A stretch of 6,861 nucleotides of DNA from Chitinophagaceae bacterium UBA2467 (lineage in GTDB: Bacteria > Bacteroidota > Bacteroidia > Chitinophagales > Chitinophagaceae): positions 1 to 6,861 of the forward strand of contig DDPN01000111.1 of NCBI GenBank assembly GCA_002342205.1, written 5' to 3'. The position numbers and the translations under genes are program-made. Position 1 is the first letter of the stretch. Each line of letters begins with the position of its first letter. This document shows positions 5,883 to 6,861 of this stretch, piece after piece. Below the pieces are notes generated by a model. The model did no database searches. It was not told the origin of the DNA and was given only the letters and a program-made list of their open reading frames with translations.

Positions 5883-6227
5883 CTACTTTTTAGGACCTTC
5901 TTTGATTATTTCAAAATAAGTAACCTTAAATCGTTCTCCCTCAATACTTCCCTGAACTTTTGCTTTTTTTATAGCATTGCAAAATCCGTCATCTGCATGC
6001 GCATCTCCATGATCATCGATTTTTGTACCCTCTACTAAGTAAAATTTATCATCCATTTTTATGGCAAGGGGACAGCCAGGAACTTTCATTTTAAAGTTGC
6101 AAGAACCGCAACTAGCTAAAACTTCAATTACTTTTTTATTTGGGTCTAGTTTTAGTGGTTTTGTGGTTTCTTGCGCGTTAAGTGCGAAGCTTATGGCGCA
6201 GAGTAGTATGATTAATAAATGTTTCAT
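5883..6227 (-). CDS. Secreted DUF6370-like Cys/His-rich small protein
   Basis: This 114-residue protein has a clear signal peptide (about 1-18, cut near ALNA-Q). The mature part carries C40-G-S-C43, F-K-M-K, P-G-C52-P-L-A, then a distinctive I-D-D-H73-G-D-A-H77-A-D-D-G-F-C83-N-A-I block. I recognise this as the DUF6370 family of Bacteroidetes, in which CxxC-type cysteines and the DDHGDAHA..GFCNA block recur. Function is unknown. Four cysteines and two histidines in an exported protein are suggestive of metal binding or a redox role, but this is inference. The gene begins 7 bases after the fucosidase stop codon. The downstream cytochrome c/copper gene is 62 bases away, so the two may or may not share a transcript. 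The start is the first ATG and gives a good signal peptide. Confidence 0.8.
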   Translation of the reverse strand: MKHLLIILLCAISFALNAQETTKPLKLDPNKKVIEVLASCGSCNFKMKVPGCPLAIKMDDKFYLVEGTKIDDHGDAHADDGFCNAIKKAKVQGSIEGERFKVTYFEIIKEGPKK

Positions 6228-6234
6228 TTAGGGT

Positions 6235-6861
6235 TTAATTTACTTTTTCAATTAGCGATTCATTTATTGAAAATACTTTTATTTCACTGATTTTAGTTGA
6301 TTTCTTTTGCTCTAAAATTCGAAGAATTATCTTTTTTACAGGTAACTCGGGAAATGTGATAATTCTTTTATTGCCAATAGTGGTACCTGAGATCGTTTTT
6401 AGTAACACGTTTCTTTCATCATAGAGTGAAAGATCAAATTGACTACAGGATTGCCCATTACTGATGTCTTCCTGAATAAGAATACAATTTGCCGATCTAT
6501 TCTTTTTTAGATTAACATGAATATGATCGCATCCACTATTTACAACACAGCCGCTTACTGTTTTGTTATCTGTAAGCGTGCGGATAGTTTTGCATTTTTG
6601 TGTTAGGGTATTTTGAATGCTCACTTTAGTTACTAAATTTTTTTTGAAATTTTCATTTAGTAATTTATTAAATCCGATTAGAGAAACAGAGTCAAATTGA
6701 CTAATCACTCCTTTATCATTTGGTGGAACATTGAGTAGCAGGTTTGCGCCGCGGCCAACACTTTTTAAATAAAGTTGAAATAAATTCTCAGGCGTTTTCA
6801 CTTTATTGTCTTCACTCGCACGCCAAAACCAACCAGGTCGAATACTAACGTCACATTCTGC
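6235..6861 (-). CDS. Alpha-L-fucosidase, GH29 family, C-terminal part (partial)
   Basis: The frame is open to the right edge of the window, so only the last 208 residues are visible. The first visible residues, AECDVSIRPGWFWRASED, and the later LKSVGRGANLLLNVPPND (about 33-50 of the fragment) are strong GH29 alpha-L-fucosidase signatures from the end of the catalytic barrel. They are followed by a beta-sandwich-like C-terminal region with ILIQEDISNGQ (127-137) and SGTTIGNKRIITFP, as in other GH29 enzymes. The GTG at 6801 is an internal Val, not the start, because the conserved sequence continues upstream of it. The signal peptide and much of the active site lie outside the window. The C-terminal region holds five cysteines (fragment positions 90, 105, 111, 126, 139). 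Fucosidases in Bacteroidetes release alpha-linked fucose from glycans in the periplasm or outside the cell. Confidence 0.93.
   Translation of the reverse strand, partial: AECDVSIRPGWFWRASEDNKVKTPENLFQLYLKSVGRGANLLLNVPPNDKGVISQFDSVSLIGFNKLLNENFKKNLVTKVSIQNTLTQKCKTIRTLTDNKTVSGCVVNSGCDHIHVNLKKNRSANCILIQEDISNGQSCSQFDLSLYDERNVLLKTISGTTIGNKRIITFPELPVKKIILRILEQKKSTKISEIKVFSINESLIEKVN

Noticed and set aside
6799..6801. GTG as a start codon for a 188-residue protein
   Set aside because: The frame stays open to the window edge and the upstream residues (DVSIRPGWFW) are conserved GH29 sequence, so the GTG is an internal valine.

Overview
The window looks like a chromosomal segment of an AT-rich member of the Bacteroidetes (Cytophagales/Chitinophagales-like). 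This is judged from protein style: a DUF2147 secreted protein, a DUF6370-type small Cys protein, a GH29 fucosidase, a lipoprotein combining a cytochrome c domain with a PHM-like copper domain, and a Tat-exported class V aminotransferase. Starts lack clear Shine-Dalgarno sites, and there is one candidate TAnnTTTG promoter element. No RNA genes, CRISPR array, insertion sequence or attachment site was seen.

Left part, + strand: the C-terminal end of a fatty-acid hydroxylase/sterol desaturase-like membrane protein (1-110), a cytosolic isopenicillin-N-epimerase-like class V PLP enzyme (131-1303), and a small exported DUF2147 protein (1346-1786).

Right part, - strand, read from the right edge: the C-terminal 208 residues of a GH29 alpha-L-fucosidase (6861-6235), a secreted DUF6370-like Cys/His protein (6227-5883), a 62-base structured intergenic gap, a lipoprotein fusing a CX4CH cytochrome c domain to a peptidylglycine-monooxygenase-like copper domain (5820-4486), pterin-4a-carbinolamine dehydratase (4481-4239), a Tat-exported class V aminotransferase/epimerase (4233-2929), and a secreted serine beta-lactamase/D-aminopeptidase-family hydrolase (2926-1790). 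The last four genes are separated by only 4, 5 and 2 bases, so they very probably form one operon. The fucosidase/DUF6370 pair (7-base gap) may be a separate transcript or the start of the same one.

The two strands converge with only 3 bases between the stop codons at 1786 and 1790.

The most notable points are the cytochrome c/copper-monooxygenase fusion with its apparent copper ligands intact; a perfect 10-bp inverted repeat ending one base before that gene's ATG; a pterin dehydratase with no visible pterin-dependent hydroxylase partner; and two epimerase-family PLP enzymes, one cytosolic and one exported, beside a beta-lactamase-fold hydrolase. A common pathway for the operon cannot be named from sequence alone.
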